From the NCBI RefSeq assembly GCF_000004195.4, contig NC_030677.2, positions 64,876,222-64,940,221 of the forward strand: DNA of 64,000 nucleotides, given 5' to 3'. The notes beneath the pieces are model-generated. The model saw nothing but the letters and a program-made list of their open reading frames with translations. It was not told where the DNA came from and ran no database searches. The DNA comes from Xenopus tropicalis (lineage: Eukaryota; Chordata; Amphibia; Anura; Pipidae). Position 1 is the stretch's first letter. Each line of letters starts with the position of its first letter. Positions 23,160 through 33,055 of the stretch are shown piece by piece. A program made the position numbers and the translations under genes.

Positions 23160-23760
23160 AGGGGTTAATTAACATAGGCTAGGACTGGGGGAAGGAGGGT
23201 TTGTAAAGTAGGAGGAGGGGCCAGGATAGGGAGAGTAACAGCAGAGGAAAAGGCGGTACCAATTATCTTGTGGAAGTCAAGGAGCATTGTCCCGCCCGCC
23301 CACCCACCCATCCTTGAGTACAAGCAGTGGTGGATCGGGTTGGGGAGGGGTTTGTTTATGCTGTCACAGCTTGCGGTAGGAATCCTTGCTGGAAGGTGGG
23401 GGCTAAGCCCAAGTTGTGGCACATTGGTGTCAAAAGGTGGATGGTGACCTACTCACACAAGGGTCCCAAGAGAGTAGTGGATTCTGGTTGCCTGCTCTCT
23501 CTTGCCCAATTGAAGCTGCTGCGGAAGGTGGCCGGCATGGCAGGAATTGGGAGTGGGCAAGCATTTCAAACATGGATGGTTATTGTTATTGGTAAAATGT
23601 TGATCATTTTATAAATTACTTTTGTATTTATCTTTTACATAATTTCTGTTTAATAAAGCTGTGGCCTGTTATATCCAAACCTGGACGTCATTATTGTCTC
23701 TGAGGTTCTGGGGGCGGGTGAAGGAGCTAAGGTAAGGAAGCCTGCTTAATTGATGCTGCA
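23160..23760 (+). repeat. GC-richer segment with poly(A) signal, possible LTR or retroelement end
   Basis: The segment contrasts with its AT-rich surroundings: G-rich at 23180-23270, C-rich at 23290-23310. AATAAA at about 23652 is followed by GCTGTGGCCTGTTATATCC. This resembles the 3-prime part of an LTR or a processed transcript. I could not find matched TG...CA ends or a target duplication. The 95-codon frame 23327-23614 (+) has no family I recognise. Confidence 0.3.
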
Positions 23761-24374
23761 CTGTCATGCGGAGGTCAGTCCTTATTCTCATCGCAAGTGT
23801 GGAGTATTGCTGACAAACATAAGGATGGAGCAGAACAAGATTTGATTGCTTTATTATACCAACCTTATTAAAGACACATGATCTGTCATTTGTTCATAAT
23901 TATTAGCAAACACCAATAAAAAAAAACTGTTCCACTATATATTTAATTTTAGGTGATATTTGAAGACGCTACAAGTATTTCAGTCAAAGTGTTTCTTTGA
24001 AAGTTAAAATTAAGCTGCAATTTTAAACAGGATGCTTTGAAGTAAAACTTTCTTAGGGGCCTCACTGTAATAAATGGTCCTCTGTCAGTGTGTTATGCTA
24101 GACAGGGCAATCTATGAGTGCTGCATGTTCAAAGAAAAATCATCACTTCATTTGTTATATTTCAGCTGGCCTTCAAACATAGTCTTAGTGGTGTCTATGA
24201 ATTTTTCAGACACTTGTTGTGCATTATATTACATCAGACAAGTGAAGAAAGAATAATCATTTGATCATGGATCTGATTGGTCCCAGATATATCAAATATT
24301 TGTATGCATTCTTTCATATGCATATTATTAGCATTGTATGCTTCTTTCCATCTGAACCAAATCTTTACTGAATA
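23761..24374. other. No gene or repeat recognised
   Basis: AT-rich sequence with no features seen. Confidence 0.4.
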
Positions 24375-24710
24375 TAGGGATGAGCGAATTTTTTCACCAG
24401 GCATGGATTTGCAGTGAATTGTTTCATGAAACTTCTGTGAAAAATTGCAGCAGAAAAATTTGTTGCGCGTCAAAAAAATGTGTTGCGCGTCAAATTTGGT
24501 GCTGTTGCAGCAAAATTGGGTGCGCCCGTGTAAAAAAAGGATGCGGGCGCGTCAAAATTGAGCGCGGTCGCAAGAAGAAGGGTGGCCATGTCAAAAAAAA
24601 GACTCGGGCGACAAAAAAAAAAGATGCGGGCGACCAAAAAGATGCGGATGACAAAAAATACGTGGGTGACAAAAAAAGGAACAAAAAAGGGACAGATTCG
24701 CTCATCACTA
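24375..24710. mobile_element. hAT-type MITE (TAGTGATGAGC family)
   Basis: Left TAGGGATGAGCGAATTTTTTC, right ATTCGCTCATCACTA. The interior is a degenerate series of GCG(T/G)(C/G)..CAAAAAA units, which creates a lysine-rich spurious frame (24380-24718). The target duplication is not recognisable. Confidence 0.75.
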
Positions 24711-24930
24711 GTTTTTAATGTTCTTTAAATAAAAATGCACTTCTAGATTTTTTTTTTTTACATAACAGTAATTCTTAAATACATGGTAGTAATAAAAATG
24801 GTAGTAATATTACCTCATTGGCATCCAACTGTTACATGTTCATTTGGGTTAAAACGGAACTCCACCCAAACACAATTTAAGCTTTTTAAAAGGTAAATAC
24901 AATATCAAGAAACTTTTTAACATGCATCAT

Positions 24931-25229
24931 TAGTGATGAGTGAATCTGTTCCATTTTGCTTTGCAAAAAAATTCTCAAAACTGCTAAAAAATCTGCAAAA
25001 CGTCAGAAAATTTGTAAAATGCAGCTACTGCACAGCTTTTTTGATGAAACTTTTTTTAATATGACAGCAACTTATTGGACTTGGTCGCAGCATTTTTGAC
25101 GTAACACGCTCAACTTTTTCCTCACTCTGCGAATTTTTGCTGCAGTTTTCCAAAAAAAAATTTGCCACGACGAAATGCAAAATTTCACAGTAAATCCATG
25201 CCCAGCGAAAAAATTACTATACATCACTA
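24931..25229. mobile_element. hAT-type MITE (TAGTGATGAGC family)
   Basis: Left TAGTGATGAGTGAATCTG, right TACATCACTA. Flanks TGCATCAT and TACATCAA match at 6 of 8 positions. 299 bp, no coding capacity. Confidence 0.72.
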
Positions 25230-25654
25230 TACATCAATTAAAAATATGCAGCCTTTTTATCATTTTTAATGTAATAATATGGTTTGGAACAGTTACCTAA
25301 GCCTGGCCCCCTGTTCTCCTGCTGATCTGGCGGACTACTTTGAGACTCAAAAACAATGTAACAGTAGTCGACTTTCCTTAGCCTGCTTTCAGCCTGGATC
25401 CTCCAATCCCTGCACATGTGATATCGATAAGGCAAGTAACATCACAGTCATGGGCGTCCGCAGAAAATTTTCCAAGGGGGGGCAAGTAAGCTAGCATCAT
25501 CCTGCAACAGACAGGGGGGGTGCTATCACACAAATTTCGATTCGTGGCCAGGGGGCCTGGAAAAAAATTCTAAATATTTGTTTGATGTTGAATCACCATT
25601 GAACCGTCCCACCCGCAACAACCAACCCCCCTCCCCACACTGATATTCTGAGAC

Positions 25655-26022
25655 AATTTGCAATTGGTCCTCTTTTATTTTTAATGGTTTTTCGGTTATT
25701 TCGCTTTTTGTTCAGCAGCTCTCCATTTGGTATTTCAGCAGCTATCTGGTTGCTAGGGTCTTATATACCAGGTAGTGGTTTAAACAAGAGATGGGAATAT
25801 GAATAGTTAAGGGGCCTGCATGGAAAAATAAAACTGTAGCTTCACAGAGCAATACTTTTTGGTCAGTGACCCTCATTTGAAAGCTGGAAAGAGGCAGAAG
25901 CAAAAGGCAAATTATTCAAAAACTATATAAAATTAACTAGGAAGACCAATTGCAAAGTTGCTAGGAATGGGCCATTCTATAATATACTACAAGTTAACTT
26001 AAAAGTGAACCTCCCCATTAGA
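25655..26022. repeat. Interspersed repeat inside the hAT composite, related to 39886-40172
   Basis: It shares with 39886-40172 the order TGCAATTGGTC, GCAGCTCTC, GGTTGCTAGG, GGCCATTCTATAA and AGTTAACTTAAAAGTGAACC. The right end resembles the TTAAAGG type of T2 terminus. Confidence 0.6.
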
Positions 26023-26105
26023 TGTGTTTAAGTTAGCTTTATAGAAAGTGAGGCAGCAGGTACTGACTAGTGATGAGCGAAAATGTCGTGCGACAAAAAA
26101 AAATT

Positions 26106-26349
26106 GTCGCCCGCGGCTATTATTTTGTCGCGCGGCTATTGTTTCGTCTCCCGCGGCTATTGTTTTGTCGCGCGGCTATTATTTCGTCGCACGCGGCTCT
26201 TGTTTCGTCGCGCGGCTCTTGTTTCGTCGCCCGCGGCTCTTGTTTCGTCGCCCACGGCTCTTGTTTCGTCGCCCGCGGCTCTTGTTTCGTCGCCCGCGGC
26301 TATTGTTTCGTCGCGCGGCTATTGTTTCGTCGCCCGCGGCTATTATTTT
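26106..26349. repeat. Minisatellite with alternating 21- and 19-bp units
   Basis: Twelve units begin GTCGC (once GTCTC) and end TTTC or TTTT. Unit lengths run 21,19,21,19,21,19,21,21,21,21,19,21. The 21-bp form has a CC or AC pair before CGCGG that the 19-bp form lacks. The middle units read GGCTCTTG and the outer ones GGCTATTG or GGCTATTA. Unit identity is high, so amplification is recent. Confidence 0.88.
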
Positions 26350-26395
26350 GTCGCGCGCACTTTTTGGACGTGCGGCGAAATTTTTCATCTGTTTC

Positions 26396-26452
26396 GCGAA
26401 ACAATCCGCCAATGGCGAAACAATCCGCCAATGGCGAAACAATCCGCCAATG
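26396..26452. repeat. Three 19-bp tandem units
   Basis: GCGAAACAATCCGCCAATG is repeated three times without mismatch by eye. The single-unit form occurs at 32673-32691, which shows the ancestral state. Confidence 0.85.
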
Positions 26453-27605
26453 GCGAAACGCGGAAATTCGCCGCGAATCCATGCCTGGCGAAACTTTTCG
26501 CCCATCACTAGTACTGACATCCCAGGCACGTTATATACAGCGAGACACAGTCTTTATATACAAAACCAGCACATTATATGCCATGAGGAGCAGTGGGTAC
26601 AGATGGCAGATATTCAGGCCCTGGCACTATAACACTGGCACTGATACACAGCATTGGCACCACTGTAACTTACTATAAATGAAAAAAACAATGACAAAAG
26701 TAAAAAAAAAAATAGAATGTGCAAAAAACCATAACAAATATATAAAAGCACAATGAGCTTTGTCAGGGGGAAAAATTAACTTACCCTCCATCTGTTAGGG
26801 TAGGGGATATTATAAATGTCAGATGACAAAAAACAATTTAAATCCAGCTAGTGGGTCAGTCTTTAGAACATATACAGTATAGTACCTGTGGGATGAAAAC
26901 TGCAGCAAAGTTCAAAGCTGGTTCATGGGTAAACTTACAGTCTGCAGATTCTTCTTTTTTAAGTCTTCATTTCTGCAGTTTGCAAAATTTCCCAATCCCT
27001 GTCTGCATCTGTGTCTTGATTGGTCAATTTTACTGTCTGTATATTGGAGAATATACAAGAAGAAAGATCCAATCAGAGCACAGCTGATTAGAGCAGAACC
27101 CGGAGCTTGCAGGGACAGGAGAAGATTTGCAGGACAGCGCAGAAACAGAGCCAGGTTTTTTTATTTTATTTTTTTATTTTTAGGGTGCCAGAGCAGGTTT
27201 GGGGAGGCTTAGCCTCCCCTAGCCTTATTGAAAATCCGCCTATGCCGACTGAGGTTATTTTTGCTACTTTTCCAGGGGGGGGGGCAAGTGCCCCCTCTTG
27301 CCCCCTTCTGTGGACGCCCATGATCACAGTGCAATGCATTGTGGGTTTTGCAGTTCCTGCATGCATTTGTAACATCAGTGTTTAAGTCTCTTCTCCCCTG
27401 CCAGGATTTCAAATAATTCAGAAAGAGAAGAACTGTTCTGCAGCTGAATTTCAGCCAATAGAACTCATTCTTTTTGAAGGAACAGATTATAGTGTTAGAT
27501 ACAGTTTCAAAATTTTGATTTGAAAGTCAGAGTTTCCCTATTAAATTCTTAAATTTTGTCAAATCATTCTGCAAAGTTTCAGCATCCTGCATTTAATACA
27601 ATTTA

Positions 27606-27750
27606 GCACAATTTAGTTTCATCAGCAAAAATAGAAACAGTACTGTCTATGCCCACCTCCAGGTCATTAATAAACAAGTTGAAAAGCAAAGGACCAAGGA
27701 CTGACCCCTGCGGTACTCCACTAACAACACTGGCCCAATTAGAAAAGCAC
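27606..27750 (-). pseudogene. LINE reverse-transcriptase fragment (CR1/L2-like)
   Basis: On the minus strand the last 47 or so codons of an open frame read through the reverse-transcriptase signature [14 protein letters not shown] and then INDL, and end at FADETKLC before a stop. In this family the catalytic box is normally F/YADD, so the second aspartate is replaced by glutamate. Only this core piece remains; the upstream part of the frame (toward 27902) is unrelated AT-rich sequence. CR1/L2 assignment rests on the motif style. Confidence 0.7.
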
Positions 27751-27759
27751 TGTATTATG

Positions 27760-28280
27760 CACTTTTTTATGAAATCCTGTCCATGTGTGTTATTTATGTA
27801 ATACTTGTACAAAGTATATTGATTTTGGTGATAATGGTGTTTAAAAAAAAAAAAGTAAACAAAAGAAAAAGTAAGTAGAATATTGGCAACCTGACCTAAC
27901 ACTTTAAATGTGTCAACAATAAAGAGGCAGAATTAAAAGGGTGAAATCTATACTTCTGCTTATTTTGAGCATTTCCTTAAATGCCTTTGTGGTTACTTCA
28001 GTGTCAAAAAATGAAAAGGGTTGAAAAAAAAATAAAATTTCAACAGGAAATAGTACTAAAACCTCAGAAATGACCTATGGTTTCTTAAAGAAAGGAAATA
28101 TAATACTCGAACAGAGGTTTCTAAAGTGCTGGAATATAGATTTACAAAATAAATCAGTTAGCAAAAGGTGTCGCCACCTGAAAATGAATTTTTCAGTAGA
28201 AATGAAAAGAAAATCCCTAATCAAATTTGACCTAAAATGTTAGCAGTTGTTTTCTTTTAAATTAGTCATTTTGGATAGTA
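27760..28280. other. No gene or repeat recognised
   Basis: AT-rich sequence between the LINE fragment and the next T2 element. Confidence 0.4.
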
Positions 28281-28282
28281 TT

Positions 28283-28766
28283 TTAAAGGGGACCTATTAC
28301 CCAGACATAAAAAGCTGTATAATAAAATCAATTTTCAAATTATACATGGAAACCAAATTCCTTGTTTTAGTAACACATCCGTACCCGTTATAAATGCATT
28401 TAAAACTCATAGCTGTCAATCATATATTGCCTTCCCCGCCTTTATGCCTCAGACATAGAGGCGGAGCCAACAATTACTTTCACTTTCCATCCAGCACTCA
28501 CTTTCCCTTCCCTCCTCACCATCTAATTGTGCAGCCAGTACATGGGCATCAGGTCCCCCATTCAGGCACATAAAGATTTTGACATGATGCAAAGCTTGAC
28601 TTAATAACTGTGTCCACAAAATGGCACCTGTCTGTTTGTGTGTAATTCGTAAACTGAAGGAAACAACATTTATATTATTTATAAAGTGTAAGTGAAGTTT
28701 ATGTTGCTTGACAAACACAATAAAAAAGACTTGGAAATTATGTCTTAGAGTGCCAGGACCCTTTTA
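28283..28766. mobile_element. T2-type MITE (TTAAAGGGGACC)
   Basis: Left TTAAAGGGGACCTATTACCC, then AGACATAAAAAGCTGTATAA, a common Xenopus repeat start. The right end, read inverted, is CTAAAAGGGTCCTGG. A GC-richer block lies at 28430-28560. The right TTAA has decayed. Confidence 0.62.
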
Positions 28767-28915
28767 GTGATTTTCCCAGTTTGACTTAAGCAGAATGTAT
28801 AAAAAATGTACACAATGTATATAAAAATATGTATAATTAAACTTTAATGAATCTTTAGAATTCAATGTGCGGCCTGGGGAAGCTTAGGGAATTAAAAGTA
28901 CAGGATCTTTCTCAG

Positions 28916-29151
28916 TACAGGTATGGGACCAGTTATCCAGAATGCTTAGGACCTGGGGTTTTCCTGATAATTTAAACAGTAATTAAACCCAATAGGATTA
29001 GTTGGCACCCAGTAAGGATTAATCATATCTTAGTTAGCAGTAAGTACAATACAGAGAAAAAGGAAATTGTGGGAGTCTATGGGAGATGGCCTTCCTGTAA
29101 TTCTGAACTTTCTGGATAATGCATTTCCGGATAATGGTTCCTATACCTGTA
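28916..29151. mobile_element. TACAGG-family MITE, forward orientation
   Basis: TACAGGTATGGGACC ... TTATCCAGAATGC at the left; CCTATACCTGTA at the right. It is shorter than the other copies because of internal loss. Confidence 0.72.
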
Positions 29152-29307
29152 TAATTTTGCTTTGTAAATAAAGAATGAAATAACTATTTCAATTACTACA
29201 GTATTGCTGTATTTATAGTAACATTCTATCCAAAAATATCCAGAATTAGGTCCTTAACTCTTTAAGAAGTTTATTATTGAAACAAGGAGTTATAAAATAT
29301 TTGCTTA

Positions 29308-29631
29308 TAACGGTATGGGATCCCTTATCCGGAAACCCATTATCCAGAAAGCTCCAAATTACAGAAAGCCATAGACTCCATTTTAATCAAATAATTTAGA
29401 ATTTTAAAACTAATTTCCTTTTTCTCTGAAATAATAAAACAGTACCTTGTAATTGATCCCAACTAAGATATGAATAATCCTTATTGGATGCAAAAGAAGC
29501 CTATTGGGTTTAATTAATGTTTTATTGATTGTTTAGTAGACTTAAGGTATGGAGATCCAAATTATGGAAAGACCCCTTATCCGGAATACCCATGGTCCCG
29601 AGCATTCTGGATAACGGGTCCTATTCCTGTA
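29308..29631. mobile_element. TACAGG-family MITE, reverse orientation
   Basis: Left TAACGGTATGGGATCC, then TATCCGGAAACCC; right GGATAACGGGTCCTATTCC-TGTA. It is inverted relative to its two neighbours. Confidence 0.72.
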
Positions 29632-29948
29632 TACAGTATGATTGTGCATGATATTGCATGGTATTCCATATCAAACGTACCACTGGTTGGGCATATGATG
29701 GAATGCAATTTAAAAGTCAAGCTATATGCAAAAAATGTAAGCAGGAATGTTCTGTTTGGTAGATGTTACCCACCACTTTTATGTGTCACAAATTTCCTTT
29801 GTTTGAGCAAAGCCAATGTAAAAATAACATTGTAAAAGTGTTAGTGTCAACGAAAAGAATGAAATGCAAATTAAAGATGGATTTCAGTTTTGGTATTATA
29901 TACAGTACTATGTACAGTAGTAACAACAGAAATTGAATTGATCTAAAG

Positions 29949-30281
29949 TACAGGTATAGGACCCGTTATCCAGAATGCTCGGGACCAAGGGTATTCCGGA
30001 TAAGGGGTCTTTCCGTAATTTGGATCTCCATACCTTAAGTCTTCTAAAAATTGAAAAAAAAAATAGAATAAACCCATCAGGATTGTTCTGCCCCCAATAA
30101 GGATTAATTATACCTTAGTTGGGATCAATTACAAGGTACAGTATTATTATTATAGAGAAAAAGGAAATCGGTTTTAAAATTCTGAATTATTTGATCAAAA
30201 TGGAGTCTATGGGAGATGGGTTTTCCGTAATTCGGAGCTTTCTGGATAATGGGTTTCCGGATAAGGGATCCCATACCTGTA
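29949..30281. mobile_element. TACAGG-family MITE, forward orientation
   Basis: The best-preserved copy: TACAGGTATAGGACCC and GGGATCCCATACCTGTA. The inverted match extends outward to AAAGTACAGG / CCTGTACTTT. 333 bp. Confidence 0.8.
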
Positions 30282-30569
30282 CTTTACAATCATTCACCAT
30301 TTATTTTTGTACAACAGGCAAATCTATAAATCTCTACTATAATTTTCTTATGTTTCCTTTGACAATGCCATTAAGTTAGTTGTAATTCTGTGGTAAAAGT
30401 GTATTATTTACTGAAAGAGCCATGAAATGTGCATTTAGGTTCTTCCTTATACCCTCTAATGCCAGTGCAACCTCCTCCCTACAAATTGTTAGTCGCTGTG
30501 AATTTTTGCAGCAGTTTTGTGAAAAAATTCACCAATGGTGAAATTCAGGAATTCAGGAGCCACAAGGTA

Positions 30570-30950
30570 GGAAGGTTTATGACAAGAGATGGCTGTGGGT
30601 GTGGATGATGTTAAAAGACGGTGGCCCTGAGAGGAGTAGAGATGATGACTAGGAATATACAGGGAGAGAAGTGTAGAAATGTAGTGAGGAGCAGAGGAGT
30701 GAAGGGCTTTGAATTTTAGCAGAAGTATTATGGATGCTATCCTTTGCTTAACAGGCAGCCATGATAGGGATTTTACCAGTGGACCAACAGGTTCCCTCTT
30801 AGGAGAAAGAAGGAGGATTCCTTCTTTCTCCTAACAGAGTGCAAGATCAGTTAAAGGGGGGAAAGGTAGGAGTTTGAGAGAGCGGCTGGTAGGAGACTGC
30901 AGCAGTCTAAACAGGATAGGAAAAAGGCATAGATTAGTGTTCAGTGTTTT
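30570..30950. repeat. Interspersed repeat, family not assigned
   Basis: It contains TGAAGGGCTTTGAATTTTAG and GGCAGCCATGATAGGG, phrases of a dispersed frog repeat as I recall it. A polypurine hairpin (30799-30834) lies inside. No clean ends. Confidence 0.35.
30799..30834. repeat. Polypurine/polypyrimidine hairpin
   Basis: TTAGGAGAAAGAAGGA, a 4-base loop, and its exact complement TCCTTCTTTCTCCTAA. Sixteen perfect base pairs. Confidence 0.85.
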
Positions 30951-31845
30951 AGTGTTAGTAATTTATTATAACAATGCATTTTTTGTTGGCTCAAGCAAAA
31001 CAAATACTTGTAAAAATGGTGCTTTTTTGTGTCACTTTGACTTTGGAGAAAATTCAGCCTACAACTATGTTTCATGGGCTTGGAATAGAAATAGACTTGA
31101 AAGCCATGGAATTCAGACTCCCTAGAGATAAATTGTACAAGTTGAAAAATCTGCTGCTTTTGTCTACAAATAAAATTAAATTTAAGCATTTACAGTAACT
31201 AATTGGCCATTTCAGTTTTGTAGCCAGAATAATTACAATGTGTAGGGCTGCTAATAGAAGACTAAAATCTGGTACTGAAAGGATAACAAACCTTAACTTG
31301 TATGTTAAAATGCTAAGTGATTTAAAAAAAATAAATAAATAATAATTTGCAGATTTTTTTCAAGGGTCACAGTATGCAAGGATAATTCATTTATAATAAT
31401 GCTTCATAAAGTAAAACATATGTCACAGCTTTGGGGGTTTGGTATATTTTAGGATGGCCACTGGTATTCACAAGCATAGATGGGTTTTATTGGTTCAAGA
31501 AGGGTTAACAAAAAATTGTTATTTGAATACTGTCCAATTTTGGTTCCTTACTATTACGTGTGATCATTTTGGCTTCAGTTTGGGTGAACAATTAATTCTA
31601 ATTATATTAAGTTAGTTCTTATAAAAGTCTTTGACAGATTGTTTATCATATTATTTTATTCAGTGAAATGTCTTTGTTTAACCACATATGCTCCAAAGAT
31701 TGAACATTGCACCATGCAGCTTTTAGCCATATGTGCACTGGCAATATTCCCTTAATGGCTACACTCCTGTACAGAAGTCCAAGAGCATGAAGGGACACCT
31801 TGTATTGTGAATTTTATATTGTATACTTTGACTAAATATTGCATG
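30951..31845. other. No gene or repeat recognised
   Basis: Opposing frames at 30874-31198 show no domain. AT-rich sequence. Confidence 0.4.
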
Positions 31846-31980
31846 AGCACCATGGTTCTGTGGCTAGCACTTCTGTCTTGCAGCACTGGTGTCTTGGGTT
31901 TACTACCAGCTTGGGCACTGTATGTGCAAGGAGTCTATGTTCTCCCCATGCTTGCATGGATTACCGTAAAACAGGTCTGT
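31846..31980 (+). repeat. Fragment of a widespread SINE-like repeat
   Basis: It reads GGTTCTGTGGCTAGCACTTC, TGTCTTGCAGCACTGG, then TATGTTCTCCCCATGCTTGC. This matches a repeat common in fish and frogs (recalled), whose first part looks tRNA-like. The 67-codon frame 31807-32010 follows it by chance. A remnant of the other half, inverted, may lie at 39790-39885. Confidence 0.45.
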
Positions 31981-32109
31981 GGTGACCAAGGGCTGGTACA
32001 GAAGCCATAATAAATAGGGTGTTGCATATACTTGAGGTTTCATTGTCATTTAAGGGTTAGGCTCAGCCTTTATTTGTGGCTTTTCATTGGACCCAAAACA
32101 AGATACAGT

Positions 32110-33055
32110 GGGCCTGATTCACTAAAGTGCGATAAAAATTATTGCACGCTTTTTTGCGTTAAAAAACGCAAAATAATTTTGAGCACGATTCACCATAGTA
32201 TTATCACGTGCGAAAAATCGCCATTTTCGCATGGGTTATTTCTCGCACTAGTTTTACCGCATGCGTTAATTTCCGCGCTGGAAAGAATACGATCGCATGA
32301 TTCACTATAACTTTTGCGCGCTAAACATCGCATTTGGCTATGCGAAAATTAACACCTACTACAGGCAGGCGAAAAATTATACAAAAGTACAGTAAATGAT
32401 TTTTTGCAATAAAATATGGACTTACAGTGTTATTTATTCAAGTATGTGTTTCCCCTAGAGTGACGCAGCCGCCAGTTTGCAGCGAAATGTTCATTTTTAA
32501 TACAGTAATTTTCTGCAAGTATTGGCGTGTATGGCTAACATGGCGTGCGTTCATTTGCGCGACTATTTATATTTGGCTACAAGTGATGAAATGTTTCGCC
32601 AGGCATGGATTCGCAGCAAATTTTTAGACGTGCGTTGAATTTTTTGCGGCGGATTTTTTCATGCGTTTCGCAAAACAATCCGCCAATGGCAAAACGCATG
32701 AAAAAATTTGCCACGCAAAAATTCACCGCACATACAAAAATTTATACAAGCGTCAAAAAATAATAGTCACAGCAACAATTTTTTTGCCCGCACAACATTT
32801 TTGCCGTTTCGTGGATCTTTCGAAAGATTTGCTAATTTTTCACTATAGATAACCAGAACACATTTGCTCATCACTAGTGGCTACTATTTATAAGCATCTA
32901 CCATTTATATGATACTATTTATATGCTACCATTTATATGTGGCTAATATTTATATACACCATTTATATGCGGCGACAATTTTTATACACTATTTCTAAGC
33001 TACCATTCATATGCGGTGACTATTCGCGGGCGTAATTTAGCACATGTACCAGCAA
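32110..33055. mobile_element. Harbinger-like composite MITE, copy 2, inverted and truncated
   Basis: It starts GGGCCTGATTCACTAAAG and runs parallel to the reverse complement of 4808-5914, including the nested hAT MITE. About 190 bases at the far end are missing; homology stops near ATGTACCAGCAAAC. The nested insertion occupies the same site as in copy 1. Confidence 0.75.
32581..32876. mobile_element. Nested hAT-type MITE shared with copy 1
   Basis: It runs AAGTGATGAAATG to TTTGCTCATCACTA. Flanks TTGGCTAC (32573-32580) and GTGGCTAC (32877-32884) are the same target duplication as at 5169-5176 / 5467-5474, read from the other strand. Confidence 0.78.

Larger units (their letters stand above)
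26068..26510. mobile_element. hAT-type MITE carrying a minisatellite
   Basis: Left TAGTGATGAGCGAAAATG, right TTTTCGCCCATCACTA, with a perfect 8-bp duplication GTACTGAC (26060-26067, 26511-26518). The intact duplication marks a fairly recent insertion. Two internal tandem arrays (26106-26349 and 26396-26452) enlarge it to 443 bp against about 300 for other copies. The array generates long spurious frames on both strands. Confidence 0.88.
25449..27322. mobile_element. hAT-like composite element, 1.87 kb
   Basis: Inverted termini CATGGGCGTCCGCAGAA and CATGGGCGTCCACAGAA (read from the right), each followed by a GGGGG and GGCAAG stretch. A perfect 8-bp duplication ATCACAGT flanks them (25441-25448, 27323-27330). 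No transposase frame survives. Inside lie an older repeat (about 25655-26022) and a complete TAGTGATG MITE (26068-26510). The 8-bp duplication supports hAT, although the CATGGG terminus is not the usual CAG. Confidence 0.8.

Noticed and set aside
23327..23614. 95-codon frame in the GC-rich segment
   Set aside because: No recognisable family, and the region is better explained as a retroelement end.
24380..24718. Lysine/arginine-rich 112-codon frame
   Set aside because: It is encoded by degenerate CAAAAAA-rich units of a TAGTGATGAGC MITE; the opposite strand is open too.
26106..26349. CRISPR-like look of regularly spaced units
   Set aside because: Units are contiguous tandem repeats with no unique spacers, inside a MITE of a vertebrate genome.
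26048..26678. Three long overlapping frames (142-202 codons, plus strand) with repeats of the type RGSCFVA
   Set aside because: They are read from the MITE minisatellite. Units of 21 and 19 bases keep all frames open by chance, and an equally long minus-strand frame exists.
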